From Prochlorococcus marinus str. GP2 (GTDB lineage: Bacteria > Cyanobacteriota > Cyanobacteriia > PCC-6307 > Cyanobiaceae): a stretch of 64,000 bases of DNA. Below, one piece after another: positions 1 through 7,797 of this stretch. The first letter of the stretch is position 1. Each line of letters starts with the position of its first letter. Below the pieces are notes generated by a model. It worked only from the letters and a program-made list of their open reading frames with translations. It searched no databases and was not told the DNA's origin. Made by a program: the position numbers and the translations under genes. Location of the stretch: positions 310,001 to 374,000 of the forward strand of contig NZ_JNAH01000003.1 of the NCBI RefSeq assembly GCF_000759885.1, in the 5' to 3' direction.

Positions 1-112
1 CAACATATATCCTTTCTTCCAATGTAATTGATTGATCTCGAGCAATTCTTTTAATTATTCCTTGAATCTTTTGTCTTTTTTGATTACTAAGAAGCATTTT
101 TGAAAAGTTCAT
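1..112 (-). CDS. small conserved protein, 3' part cut by window start
   Basis: An ATG at 112 opens a frame that stays open to base 1. It begins MNFSKMLLSNQKRQKIQGII and continues with a basic helix and an acidic TLEERIYV stretch. An AAGG sits 5-8 bases upstream of the ATG. The layout (short N-terminus, RQKIQGIIKR, then S-x-T-L-E-E-R) resembles a small helical protein common in marine picocyanobacteria. I do not know a function, and the C-terminus is outside the window. Confidence 0.6.
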   Translation of the reverse strand, partial: MNFSKMLLSNQKRQKIQGIIKRIARDQSITLEERIYV

Positions 113-397
113 TAAACCTTTTATAGGAGGGATTATTAAAAATATCTTGTCAATGTTAATTTCAACAAATTCACTATTTTAAAAGGGTTTTTAGAAAGAA
201 AAGTCTTAAGACACTAAAAAAAAGGATCAAAAAGTTATGAACGATACTTTTATTCATTTATGAAACTTATAAATCCTACAAATTAGATAAAAAAAATCAA
301 TCCACCCTCAAAAGAGACTTTAAAATTAAGATATTAGAAGAAACTGTTGCACTATAGTAAATCCGTACTATTATTAGTACAGATGTATTATTACAAT

Positions 398-604
398 ATG
401 AAAGTGATCCCATCTTCTCCTTATGCCCCTTTTAATTCAAAAGAATGGAATTTCCTAATAAGCAAAAATGCAAAGTTTGAAAATACTCCAATAAAGATTC
501 AAAAAAAATTTTATAGAACTTTTACTCTTAAAAAGATTGAAAAAAATGAACTTTTGAAAGAGAAGAATGAATTGCATCAACAAATGCAACTTTTATTCGG
601 ATAG
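398..604 (+). CDS. hypothetical protein, 68 aa
   Basis: Lysine-rich small protein starting MKVIPSSPYAPFNSKEW and ending in a charged, probably helical segment (residues 40-66). A TTG at 347 in the same frame would add 17 residues of unlikely composition, so the ATG at 398 is preferred, although neither start has a clear ribosome binding site. A 6-bp inverted repeat (GTACTA at 365-370, TAGTAC at 375-380) lies just upstream. I do not recognise the family. The DNA between 113 and about 360 shows no gene. Confidence 0.45.
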   Translation: MKVIPSSPYAPFNSKEWNFLISKNAKFENTPIKIQKKFYRTFTLKKIEKNELLKEKNELHQQMQLLFG

Positions 605-694
605 AAAAATATTAAGTAACAATCTTTTTATTGAATATTATTTTACGAGATCCAATTTTTTGTTAGATTAGTAGAAATATAAAAAGGATTTAAT

Positions 695-985
695 TTGGCT
701 GTAGATCGAGAACTTTTAAAAGAAGTTACCCAAGAACTTTGGAATACCGTAAAAAAACTAAGACCTGAAATAGATCGGCAAACTCGACTTCAATTAGTTT
801 TAAAGGCCTTACTAACTATTGGAGATTTGCCAGATCAAATGCAAGCTGCCATGGTAGTAGGAGTTTGCGCAGAATTGGATAAGAGTGATATTGATAATGA
901 CGAAACAAATTCACAAACGAGTGATTCAAGCGGAGTTGATACTTCTACAGGTAGAAAAGTAGTTAGAAGAAGTTCAGCTAAATAA
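695..985 (+). CDS. conserved cyanobacterial hypothetical protein, 96 aa
   Basis: TTG start with AAAAAGGA about 7 bases upstream. Residues 1-65 form a helical domain (VTQELWNTVKKLRPEID, then LQLVLKALLTIGDLPDQMQAAMVV). Residues 66-96 are a polar Ser/Asp/Thr tail ending in basic KVVRRSSAK. The protein is soluble and has no catalytic motif that I recognise. The helical part followed by a disordered basic end suggests a small binding protein, but that is only inference. Confidence 0.7.
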   Translation: MAVDRELLKEVTQELWNTVKKLRPEIDRQTRLQLVLKALLTIGDLPDQMQAAMVVGVCAELDKSDIDNDETNSQTSDSSGVDTSTGRKVVRRSSAK

Positions 986-996
986 AACTTTAACTA

Positions 997-1200
997 TCAG
1001 CCTTTAATTTTCTTTGATTCGTTTTTATTAAGTCTGTTGAATAGATAATATGAAATTACAAGTAAGAGAGGAACAAATATTGAATGTAATGTCATCATTA
1101 ATTCTGTTTGGCCCATTCCTATAAGATTTGACTCGCTTGGAAGTTGTTCTGACCAAGTGCCAACTAAATGCCAGGCTTGAGGAATTGATAAGAAAAACAT
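997..1200 (-). CDS. small membrane protein, 67 aa
   Basis: Short protein with a hydrophobic C-terminal helix (about residues 38-55, IFVPLLLVISYYLF) followed by a basic tail (NRLNKNESKKIKG), so a single-pass topology with a cytoplasmic C-terminus is likely. The N-terminal part contains AWHLVGTWSEQLPSESNLIGMG. Function unknown. It converges on the gene ending at 985. Confidence 0.6.
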   Translation of the reverse strand: MFFLSIPQAWHLVGTWSEQLPSESNLIGMGQTELMMTLHSIFVPLLLVISYYLFNRLNKNESKKIKG

Positions 1201-1317
1201 ATAAGAGCTATAAGTTAAGTTTATGTTCAGATAAAGATTATCATTATTGAACGTTTTTGCTTTCTTTATTCTTATTTCTTAACTAACTGTTTGTGTAGTT
1301 ATGAAAAAGAACTTGAT

Positions 1318-2847
1318 TCATAAATTTATTTTCTTAAGAAGAGTTTTAAATTCTTTTTTACCAATAATTTTTTCAGCTGCGTAAGCACCACTTGCTGAAA
1401 CAGCAGGAATTCCAATACCTGGAAATGTACTTGCCCCGCAAGTAAATAGATTTTTCACTGGAGTTTTGCAGCCAGGGAAAAGACCTTTTGCTGCAGATAA
1501 TGCAGGGCCGTAACTACCGCAATAGGTATTGGTGAATTTTTTATGAGTGATTGGTGTTCCTAGCATCTTTAAATCAATCCTTTCATCTATATCAGGGATG
1601 AATTTTCGCACTGCATTAAGGAATATTGAACATCTTTCTTCTTTCAAATTTCTATATTCTAATTCCTTTGGATTTAGGTTTTCCCAAATTTCCCAAGGTT
1701 CATTTGCTGGAGTATATCCATGAAGAACATGTTTCCCTTTAGGAGCCATATTTTTATCTAAAACAGATGGGATTGAAAATACAGCTATATTTCTTTCTGC
1801 GGTTATACCTTTTTCCCACTCATCAACATGTATCGCATGTATTGGCAAATCTTTAAGACCATCAGCATCAAAACCTAAATGTATATGAAGGAAAGAATCA
1901 CATTTATTTGGGTTCAAAACCTTTGTATTCCATTTTTTTGAAATTTCATTTGGAATTAACTTTTTTAAATTCCAAACATCAGTATTAGTGACGATAGATT
2001 CACACCTATAACTCTCACCATTATTAAGGGTTATACCTGTCGCTAAATTTTTATTGAAGTTAATTGTCTTTACTCTCGAAGAGAGAATTAATTCTCCTCC
2101 ATTTTTTTTAAATCCATTAATTAAGGCTTTTACAATAGAATCACTACCACCTTTAGGGTATTCAAGGTATGAATCTGGTTCAAACCATTCGTTAAATAAA
2201 GTAGCCATTGCAGCTGTATTTGTATCATGCATTGACATACCACTTATCAAAAAGCTCAATAAATCAACCCAATTTCTGAGAAAAGGATCCTCTAGATGAT
2301 TATTAACTAAATTCCCAAAGCCTTTATTAATTTTTGGTATTTGATTGATATTAGGTAAAAATTTTGAGGTTAAATTTATTAGATCTAAGAAATTTATTGA
2401 TTCGGGAGAAAATGAGAGTAAAGGTATTTCATTTATTATTTTGCTAAGAGGTTTTATTCCGGAAATAAATGATTCCCATTCTTTAACAGATTTCTCACCT
2501 CTTAAAGTTTTAATTGTTTGTTTAAAGGGTTCTTCCCCTACATCAAGAATAAAATTGCCTTCTGGGACAATTACTTGCCAACCTTTGTATTGAAATAGTT
2601 CAACTTCTTCATCAAGTAATTTAAGAATTTGCCCAAGGGGATTAGTTGTCGGCCATTTACCAATTCCACTCCACAATGAAGGTCCTGATTCGAAAGTGTA
2701 ACCTTTTCTTTTAAAACTGTGAGCAACACCTCCCGGCTGGGTATGTGCTTCACACATAAGAACTGTTTTGCCTGATAAAGCGAGGATCGAACCACAACAT
2801 AATCCACCTATTCCACTACCAACTATTACAACATCGAACTTCTTCAT
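1318..2847 (-). CDS. CRTISO/phytoene desaturase-family FAD oxidoreductase
   Basis: 509 aa, the usual size for carotenoid isomerases and bacterial-type phytoene desaturases. The N-terminus carries the FAD dinucleotide-binding motif VVIVGSGIGGL (residues 6-16), followed by an acidic ribose-binding residue and the family motif PGGVAHSF. The C-terminus has the second FAD-contact motif (CGASTFPGIGIPAVSASG). The family acts on polyenes (desaturation, cis-trans isomerisation or saturation) at the thylakoid membrane. The region after the FAD motif (GPSLWSGIGKWPTTNPLG) differs from what I remember of canonical CrtH, so it may be a paralog with another substrate. Substrate not assignable here. Confidence 0.85.
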   Translation of the reverse strand: MKKFDVVIVGSGIGGLCCGSILALSGKTVLMCEAHTQPGGVAHSFKRKGYTFESGPSLWSGIGKWPTTNPLGQILKLLDEEVELFQYKGWQVIVPEGNFILDVGEEPFKQTIKTLRGEKSVKEWESFISGIKPLSKIINEIPLLSFSPESINFLDLINLTSKFLPNINQIPKINKGFGNLVNNHLEDPFLRNWVDLLSFLISGMSMHDTNTAAMATLFNEWFEPDSYLEYPKGGSDSIVKALINGFKKNGGELILSSRVKTINFNKNLATGITLNNGESYRCESIVTNTDVWNLKKLIPNEISKKWNTKVLNPNKCDSFLHIHLGFDADGLKDLPIHAIHVDEWEKGITAERNIAVFSIPSVLDKNMAPKGKHVLHGYTPANEPWEIWENLNPKELEYRNLKEERCSIFLNAVRKFIPDIDERIDLKMLGTPITHKKFTNTYCGSYGPALSAAKGLFPGCKTPVKNLFTCGASTFPGIGIPAVSASGAYAAEKIIGKKEFKTLLKKINL

Positions 2848-2886
2848 TAATTATTTATTTTACTCTTCTCGTAGAACTAATGCTTT

Positions 2887-2997
2887 TTAGACAAATGTAT
2901 TAGTTGAAGTTGTAATACTTAGAACAACAGCAAGGAAAAATATGTAAGGGACAGCTTTTAGGGGTATGTATCCTTGGCTTTTTGAGATGAAATCCAT
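2887..2997 (-). CDS. candidate micro-protein with one membrane helix, 36 aa
   Basis: An ATG at 2997 gives a 36-residue frame starting MDFISKSQGYIPLKAVPY, followed by a hydrophobic helix (IFFLAVVLSITT, about 19-30). It ends 40 bases upstream of the start of the FAD oxidoreductase gene on the same strand. Size and layout match the other micro-proteins in this window. No known photosystem subunit fits. Confidence 0.4.
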   Translation of the reverse strand: MDFISKSQGYIPLKAVPYIFFLAVVLSITTSTNTFV

Positions 2998-3170
2998 TAA
3001 TTTAGTTACTTTATGTAAATATATTAACGAGATCTTGTTCCTTATGTGTGCCAAAAAATTATTTTTTTGGAAATATATTGAAACAAAGAAATCTTTTTGG
3101 GGAGATTTTTTAACTCAGAACATTTTTTATGAAGTTATCTTAGTATTTGATTCTTAGATTAAAGTCTATT

Positions 3171-3656
3171 ATGAAATACTTTCCTGATATTAATGAGATA
3201 AAACTATTAGAAAAAAATTCCCAAAAAAATGGTAGCGGAATTGTATATGAGGAATTATTAGGAATATGGAAGTTTAAGTATGTATGGGGAAAGGAGTCAG
3301 ATGAAATCAAAAATATATCCAGTTCGATTCTCCAAGTATTGTCGGCAAGACTCGAATTGAAAAGTAAAAATAAAGAGGATCAAATAAATTATGAAATAAA
3401 AAATTCAATTAATTTCGGATTATTAAATATTACTTTTATAGGCAGCGCAGAATTAAAAGGGATTAGACCTTTATTGGCTTTCTATTTTGAAGAATTGAAA
3501 ATTAGTATTAGTAGTTTTCCTATATTTAATAAGGAATTAAAAAAACCAGAAGATAAAAAAATGCCTTTTTTCTCACTTGTAGGAATTAGCACTAAAGATA
3601 ATTGGTTATGTGCTCGAGGCAGGGGTGGAGGGCTTGCAATATGGGTGAAGTCTTAA
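3171..3656 (+). CDS. PAP/fibrillin-like protein
   Basis: 161 aa from the ATG at 3171; a TTG at 3147 would add eight residues. The pattern LLGIWKFKYVW near residue 30, a central beta-rich part (INFGLLNITFIGSAELKG), then FSLVGISTKDNWLCARGRGG and a hydrophobic end resembles the plastid lipid-associated/fibrillin fold, in which a small lipocalin-like barrel binds thylakoid lipids or plastoquinone and ends in an R-x-x-RG-x-G signature. Assignment is by motif resemblance only. It converges with the Nif11 gene, leaving one base between the stop codons. Confidence 0.6.
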   Translation: MKYFPDINEIKLLEKNSQKNGSGIVYEELLGIWKFKYVWGKESDEIKNISSSILQVLSARLELKSKNKEDQINYEIKNSINFGLLNITFIGSAELKGIRPLLAFYFEELKISISSFPIFNKELKKPEDKKMPFFSLVGISTKDNWLCARGRGGGLAIWVKS

Positions 3657-3657
3657 T

Positions 3658-3873
3658 TTAGTGGTATTCCCCTGGATGATCTACCTTTCTTACGGTAACT
3701 TTATCAACTTTTTGGCCATTAAATCTTAAGAGATCATCTCCTGAAAAGTCATAACCTAAGCGTTGTCCTATTAGGGCTACATCATCTGCTGTAGAGGATG
3801 TCGTAACCTGCTTTTTTAATTCTTCATCAGATTGCATCTTAATTAAAAATTTTCTTATTTCAGAAAAACTCAT
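3658..3873 (-). CDS. Nif11-domain protein, 71 aa
   Basis: The sequence MSFSEIRKFLIKMQSDEELKKQV, then ADDVALIGQRLGYDFSGDDL, is the Nif11 helical domain: F-L-x-x-x-x-x-D-x-x-L-x-x-x, then a helix with A-x-x-x-G-Y-x-F-x-x-x-E/D-L. Nif11 domains serve as leader peptides of ribosomal peptide precursors, including prochlorosins, and also occur as stand-alone proteins. Here the domain is followed by only about 18 residues (NGQKVDKVTVRKVDHPGEYH) with no Gly-Gly site and no cysteine, so no lanthipeptide core is visible. Confidence 0.8.
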   Translation of the reverse strand: MSFSEIRKFLIKMQSDEELKKQVTTSSTADDVALIGQRLGYDFSGDDLLRFNGQKVDKVTVRKVDHPGEYH

Positions 3874-3963
3874 TACTAGAATTTGATTGATTGATGTAAA
3901 AAATTTATAAAAATCTTTTTCTTAGTAAGAACAAGATAAATAGAAAATTATTATACTATTTTT

Positions 3964-4281
3964 ATGACTTACTTATTCCTTTATATAATTGGCATTATTT
4001 TAATTTGGTGGATATATCGTGTTGGTTGGCTTCAGGCGCTCAAAACAGTAGTTAAAGTTTTAGTACCCTCAGCGCTCATAATCTTGTTTAACATTAAAGC
4101 TGGAAGATTACTTTTTAAAAGTCCTGTAGTCGGTTTATTAAGCGCTTTGCCTACTTCTATTTTTATTTTTAGAGGTTCATTGCCTCTAGTTAGTTATATA
4201 AATAACTGGATTGAAAAAAAAATAAATAAATATGATGATTCGGAGGTTATAGATACTGATTCTGTGCCTTTAGATGATTAA
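3964..4281 (+). CDS. membrane protein of unknown function, 105 aa
   Basis: Three hydrophobic segments are visible: residues 3-18 (YLFLYIIGIILIWWIY), about 28-43 (VKVLVPSALIILFNI) and about 52-70. A charged, acidic cytoplasmic tail (KKINKYDDSEVIDTDSVPLDD) follows. No transporter or enzyme motif is recognisable. Convergent with the gene at 4293-4685. Confidence 0.7.
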   Translation: MTYLFLYIIGIILIWWIYRVGWLQALKTVVKVLVPSALIILFNIKAGRLLFKSPVVGLLSALPTSIFIFRGSLPLVSYINNWIEKKINKYDDSEVIDTDSVPLDD

Positions 4282-4292
4282 TTAAAGTTAAT

Positions 4293-4685
4293 TCAATCAA
4301 AGCCAAGAAATAATTCTTTGTGTACAACAAGAACATCAAATAAAGTTGTTCCATGAATAGGACTTAATGGAATTTTGTCTATATTTAATGCCTCTGCGCA
4401 AATTAAATGAGCATCCCATTTTGTATCGTGATCACTAATTTTAATTGACCACTCAATCACTTTGTTGAAATGATCTGGCATCTCTGAACCAATTTTTCTG
4501 CAAATTTGACATAGAACTGACAAAAGAGGAGGCTTTGATGGCCTTTTTAAATCTTTAATAAGACTTGGCTGTGTAAAAACGCTTGTATAGCGGATGTAGT
4601 CTATTAATTCATATTCTTCTTTAGTAAGAGCTGCCTTATCTAATGCTCTTTCAAATTCGTCTAAGGGGGTTATGGGCCTATCCAA
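4293..4685 (-). CDS. conserved hypothetical protein, 130 aa, downstream of tatA
   Basis: Soluble alpha-helical protein starting MDRPITPLDEFERALDKAAL and containing two cysteines in LLSVLCQICRKIG (about residues 55-67), then W-x-I-K-I-S-D-H-D-x-K-W. It starts five bases after the tatA stop codon and is probably co-transcribed with it. I do not recognise a domain. Confidence 0.7.
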   Translation of the reverse strand: MDRPITPLDEFERALDKAALTKEEYELIDYIRYTSVFTQPSLIKDLKRPSKPPLLSVLCQICRKIGSEMPDHFNKVIEWSIKISDHDTKWDAHLICAEALNIDKIPLSPIHGTTLFDVLVVHKELFLGFD

Positions 4686-4689
4686 GATA

Positions 4690-4956
4690 TTAGTTGTTGC
4701 TGTTTTCTGAATCTATTTTTTCTTGATTAATTTTATTTGTTTGATTGTTTTCTATAGATTTAGGAGATTCCTCTTTATCTTCTTCTTTCATCACTTGATC
4801 GATTTCATTTTGAAATTCGTTCGATGCTTTTTTAAGACTTTTTAAAGTTTTGCCAAGCTGTTTTCCTAATTCTGGAAGCTTTTTTGGACCAAAGATTAAA
4901 AGAGCTAAGATCAGTATTACAGTAACTTCAGGCAAACCTACACCAAAAATATTCAT
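4690..4956 (-). CDS. tatA: twin-arginine translocase subunit TatA
   Basis: 88 aa. It shows the TatA layout: a short N-terminus, a membrane helix (residues 8-21, LPEVTVILILALLIF), the FGP hinge, then an amphipathic helix (KKLPELGKQLGKTLKSLKKA) and a charged, disordered tail. TatA forms the pore-like assembly that moves folded proteins across the thylakoid and cytoplasmic membranes together with TatC. Glu at position 10 in the N-terminal part of the helix fits the TatA/Hcf106 group. TatC is not in this window. Confidence 0.92.
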   Translation of the reverse strand: MNIFGVGLPEVTVILILALLIFGPKKLPELGKQLGKTLKSLKKASNEFQNEIDQVMKEEDKEESPKSIENNQTNKINQEKIDSENSNN

Positions 4957-5046
4957 AGCTGATAACTATTTAACTTATGAGAAAATCTATTATTAAATAT
5001 AGTCAAAACACGTAAAAATTTCATTCTTGAAATAGCTTTATTAATA

Positions 5047-5184
5047 TTAAAAAATTTTGAAAAATATTATTGTTATTAATACTCCTTTAAAGAAAACTAA
5101 CCAAAGTAATTGATAATCACTCAATTTGAATTTTTTTTGGTACCAATTTATAAGAGTTTTATGTTTATCTATTAATTTTCTCAT
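5047..5184 (-). CDS. small membrane protein, 45 aa
   Basis: An ATG at 5184 opens a frame MRKLIDKHKTLINWYQKKF, then LSDYQLLWLVFFKGVLITIIFF, stopping at TAA 5047. It has a basic amphipathic N-terminus and one hydrophobic helix (about 25-43). The strongly polar-to-apolar layout and the spacing before tatA on the same strand support a real gene. I recall similar K-H-K-x-x-x-N-W-Y-Q-K-K peptides in picocyanobacteria but cannot name them. Confidence 0.6.
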   Translation of the reverse strand: MRKLIDKHKTLINWYQKKFKLSDYQLLWLVFFKGVLITIIFFKIF

Positions 5185-5349
5185 TTTTACCAAGATTATT
5201 TATCATTATCACATATTTTATTTTAATTTCTTTTATTATTGTTTTATATAATTCCTAGAGTTAATTCAAATTGAATTATTCTATTAAATTTTATTCTTTT
5301 TCTAAATTATTGAAACTATTAGCTAAATATCTAATTTCTTTTAAAAAAA

Positions 5350-5589
5350 ATGAAGTATTTATTTGTTGTTTTTTACCTAAATTTTCTGATTTATCCAGCT
5401 GAAGCCGTTACCACAAAAATGTTTAAAGTATTGGATACCTGCGCAAGATATCGACTTGGTGAGATTGATACTAATGAGGCCATAGAAAAACTAAAATTAA
5501 AATTAACGAATTCTTCCATTAATCAGCCAAAGGACTTAGTAAGAGAATACTGCTCAGTATTTACTCCAAATGAAAAAATTGAATTTTAA
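5350..5589 (+). CDS. small secreted or periplasmic protein, 79 aa
   Basis: MKYLFVVFYLNFLIYPAEAV is a signal peptide with an A-E-A cleavage site near residue 19. The mature part (about 60 aa) contains two cysteines (LDTCARYRLGEID and VREYCSVF) that could form a disulfide in the periplasm or lumen. Function unknown. Confidence 0.65.
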   Translation: MKYLFVVFYLNFLIYPAEAVTTKMFKVLDTCARYRLGEIDTNEAIEKLKLKLTNSSINQPKDLVREYCSVFTPNEKIEF

Positions 5590-5606
5590 TCTTAGTAATA
5601 CATAAT

Positions 5607-5741
5607 CTAATTATTCTTTGTTGAACAATCTTTAACTTTGTTTCGTATTTCTTTAACTTTTTTAAAATTAGTTATTTTTAAATTAAAAATAACTCCCAAA
5701 AAAAGAATAAGAAACAAAAAAATATAAACTATTAATTCCAT
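5607..5741 (-). CDS. candidate small membrane protein, 44 aa
   Basis: An ATG at 5741 gives MELIVYIFLFLILFLGVIFN followed by a basic tail rich in lysine (KKVKEIRNKVKDC). One N-terminal membrane helix (3-19) is followed by a cytoplasmic basic segment. It lies on the strand opposite its neighbours, in a gap that otherwise has no gene. Confidence 0.45.
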   Translation of the reverse strand: MELIVYIFLFLILFLGVIFNLKITNFKKVKEIRNKVKDCSTKNN

Positions 5742-5891
5742 AACACTGAATCAATAAATTCAGCCTAGTTTATTTCAATAATTTTTTAGTATCTTTTAAA
5801 ACAAAAAAACTGACTTTAATATCAGTTATTTAATTTAAGGCCACAAAAAAAACATATTAACCTTTAATATGGAATTTTATAAACAATAATT

Positions 5892-6341
5892 GTGCAGATT
5901 GGAGATAAAATTCCAGAATTTTCTTTACTGGATCAAAATGGAGTTCAAAGATCAAATAAGGGATTAAAAAATCCCCTTGTTTTGTTTTTTTATCCTAAAG
6001 ATGATACGCCGGGTTGCACTATAGAAGTTTGCGGATTTAGAGATAAATATGACTTATTTAAAGTATTAGGTGCGCAAGTTTGGGGAGTAAGTAATGGAAG
6101 TACCTCAAGTCATTTGGCATTTGCTAATAAAAATAAATTACAATATCCATTACTTTGCGACATAAATGACTCTCTTAGAAAAACTTTTAAAGTTCCTAAA
6201 GTATTAGGTTTTATGGATGGTAGGGTAACTTACGTTATTGATCGCAAAGGGACAGTTAGGCATATTTTTAGAGATTTATTGAATGGTCCTGAACACATTA
6301 AAGAGGCTATTAGAGTACTTAAGGAAATTCAAAATCAATAA
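5892..6341 (+). CDS. bcp: thioredoxin-dependent peroxiredoxin Q (BCP)
   Basis: 149 aa from a GTG start. The peroxidatic cysteine C42 lies in the motif DDTPGCTIEVC and the resolving cysteine C47 is five residues on, which is typical of atypical two-cysteine PrxQ enzymes. The protein reduces hydrogen and alkyl peroxides with thioredoxin as donor, in the cytoplasm. The full thioredoxin-fold domain is present (LVLFFYPKDD strand, then GVSNGS, then VTYVIDRKGTVRHIF). Confidence 0.93.
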   Translation: MQIGDKIPEFSLLDQNGVQRSNKGLKNPLVLFFYPKDDTPGCTIEVCGFRDKYDLFKVLGAQVWGVSNGSTSSHLAFANKNKLQYPLLCDINDSLRKTFKVPKVLGFMDGRVTYVIDRKGTVRHIFRDLLNGPEHIKEAIRVLKEIQNQ

Positions 6342-6408
6342 ATTATTATTTAAAGAATTTTAGATTAATAACTTTTGTTTTATTATTGTTTCAGCTTTTT
6401 TTTAATAT

Positions 6409-6681
6409 ATGAAGAAAATGGGAATGCAGGCTGTTGATCTTGCTATTGAAAATGGAGTGGATCTTGACGGTACTCCAATACCTCAAAAAATGCTAAATCT
6501 ATATAATAGAATTATGGATGAGGAGAATAAAAGACAAAGGAGTGGTGTTAAAAAATCAATGAGAAATAGATGCGTCAAAACGGGTTCTAAGCATTTTGAT
6601 AAAGAAACTTTGAATCAATTATTAATAGACTCGGGATGGGAAGGTCTTAAAGAAAAGGAAATTTTATTTTTTTATAACTAA
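6409..6681 (+). CDS. conserved hypothetical protein, 90 aa
   Basis: Basic, soluble protein. Residues 5-35 look helical (MQAVDLAIENGVDLDGTPIPQKMLNLYNRIM), and the middle is strongly basic (KRQRSGVKKSMRNRC). The end reads LLIDSGWEGLKEKEILFFYN. It starts 67 bases after the peroxiredoxin gene and may be co-transcribed. No family recognised. Confidence 0.65.
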   Translation: MKKMGMQAVDLAIENGVDLDGTPIPQKMLNLYNRIMDEENKRQRSGVKKSMRNRCVKTGSKHFDKETLNQLLIDSGWEGLKEKEILFFYN

Positions 6682-6782
6682 AAAAAATCTTTTAATTATC
6701 TTTAAAATAATTTATGGTAATTATTTTTTAAATTAAGAAACTGAGAATTAATTAAATATTTTTTTAGATCTAATTTATTGAA

Positions 6783-7127
6783 TTATTTAAACCATCCTTT
6801 TTTTTCAGAGGAAATTATTTTCTCTTTTTCAGCTTTTGTTTTATTACTTGATTTTTTGAAAGCCAAGTTAGCTTCTATAACGGTAACTATTGATATGAAA
6901 AAAAGACCAGAAATGCCAATTATTTGTTCATTTTGAGAGGGTTCTGAATCTCCTTGTAAAAAAATACCTAAAGCGAACCATGCAGTACTAGCAGTGATGG
7001 TAAAAAAATAGGGTTTCCATCTTCTTTGATATAAGTAACCCGATCCTAAACCAGGAAGAAAATTTAAAAAAGATGCTACCCACCCTTTTGAAGATGCAAG
7101 TATTTCGTCTCTTGAGGGATAAGACAT
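6783..7127 (-). CDS. conserved membrane protein, 114 aa
   Basis: Two membrane helices (about residues 38-55, YFFTITASTAWFALGIF, and 68-86, IIGISGLFFISIVTVIEANLAF) lie after an N-terminal segment with GLGSGYLYQRRWKPY. The tail is lysine-rich. The G-L-G-x-G-Y-x-Y-Q-R-R-W-K motif resembles small membrane proteins with a TM2-like Gly/Tyr hairpin, but this is not certain. The 34-aa ORF just upstream probably shares its mRNA. Confidence 0.65.
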   Translation of the reverse strand: MSYPSRDEILASSKGWVASFLNFLPGLGSGYLYQRRWKPYFFTITASTAWFALGIFLQGDSEPSQNEQIIGISGLFFISIVTVIEANLAFKKSSNKTKAEKEKIISSEKKGWFK

Positions 7128-7132
7128 TTATT

Positions 7133-7237
7133 TTAGGTATTTATTAAATGCGAATTTATATAAGCAAAGGATATTGCTGCACAAATTACCCAACTAAAGG
7201 GTAAGAACATTCTTATTTTTTCTTTATTGTTATTCAT
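7133..7237 (-). CDS. candidate micro-protein, 34 aa
   Basis: ATG at 7237, TAA at 7133. It reads MNNNKEKIRMFLPFSWVICA followed by AISFAYINSHLINT: a charged N-terminus and one hydrophobic helix (about 10-26). The stop lies five bases before the ATG of the 114-aa membrane protein, a spacing that suggests translational coupling. Confidence 0.45.
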   Translation of the reverse strand: MNNNKEKIRMFLPFSWVICAAISFAYINSHLINT

Positions 7238-7303
7238 TTTTTAATTATGGAAAATATTTTTAAAATCTGTGGATTTAATATATCCCTGAAAACTATAAGA
7301 ATT

Positions 7304-7331
7304 AAAAAAAGACGGTTTTTAACCGTCTTTT
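7304..7331 (-). terminator. Rho-independent terminator
   Basis: GACGGTT (7311-7317) pairs with AACCGTC (7321-7327), extended by A and T runs on both sides. The hairpin sits 27 bases after the stop of the coiled-coil protein gene on the minus strand. It is nearly symmetrical and could work in both directions, shielding the convergent side. Confidence 0.75.
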
Positions 7332-7357
7332 AAAAAAGTAATTTCTCTAAAAATAAA

Positions 7358-7594
7358 TTATTTATCTTTTGAGGCTGAGAGTACTTTAAGTTCTTTTTTT
7401 ACTTCTTTTTCTCTCTCTTCAAGATGTTTTAGTTGAGCTTTAAAAGCATCTTCAAGTCTTACTTTTTGTGTTGTAATTTCATCAAGCTCTTCTTGATGTT
7501 GGTTTTTCTTTAACTCCTTCATTTCACTATCGGAAATAACATATACAGGGCGATATGAAGGTGTTTCAAAAAGAAGATCAAACATTGAATACAT
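7358..7594 (-). CDS. conserved coiled-coil protein, 78 aa
   Basis: Starts MYSMFDLLFETPSYRPVYVI, then a highly charged helix from residue 25 to the end (MKELKKNQHQEELDEITTQK and so on) with heptad-like leucines, so a coiled coil is likely. The N-terminal F-D-x-L-F-x-x-P-x-x-R-P-V-Y-V-I-S-D-S-E pattern looks like a conserved motif of a marine picocyanobacterial family whose function I do not know. The gene has its own terminator and an unusually structured leader (7660-7727). Confidence 0.75.
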   Translation of the reverse strand: MYSMFDLLFETPSYRPVYVISDSEMKELKKNQHQEELDEITTQKVRLEDAFKAQLKHLEEREKEVKKELKVLSASKDK

Positions 7595-7659
7595 AAGTGA
7601 CCTTTGAATTAGTACAAGTTCAATATCTGATAATTCTTTGAAATATTAAAGGATAAATA

Positions 7660-7727
7660 CCGTAGATATTGATACGGCAAATACACCGAACTTCGGTTTA
7701 CCTAACACAACCGCCCAGTATTTACCG
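7660..7727 (-). promoter_or_regulatory. structured 5' leader with competing helices
   Basis: Read as minus-strand RNA, CGGUAAAUAC (7727-7718) can pair with GUAUUUGCCG (7684-7675) over 10 bp with one U-G wobble, enclosing a perfect hairpin ACCGA-agt-TCGGT (7697-7685). The 3' arm also belongs to a second hairpin, CCGTA/TACGG (7677-7673 with 7664-7660), so the two helices exclude each other. A TATAAT hexamer on the minus strand (7772-7767) could start the transcript. The element is much richer in GC than its surroundings. The leader would belong to the coiled-coil gene at 7594; an attenuator or sRNA is also possible. Confidence 0.45.
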
Positions 7728-7797
7728 ATCGAATTTTAAGGTATGTTTTAAAGTATTAAGGAGATGATTATAAAATTTAAATCAAAAAGAACTAAAA

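Noticed and set aside
365-380. GTACTA-TTAT-TAGTAC inverted repeat as an NtcA site
   Set aside because: NtcA sites are GTA-N8-TAC; here the spacing is ten bases, so the match fails.
2966-3157. 63-codon frame MYPWLFEMKSINL on the plus strand
   Set aside because: It overlaps the better-supported micro-ORF on the opposite strand; very Phe/Lys-rich composition typical of AT-rich noise.
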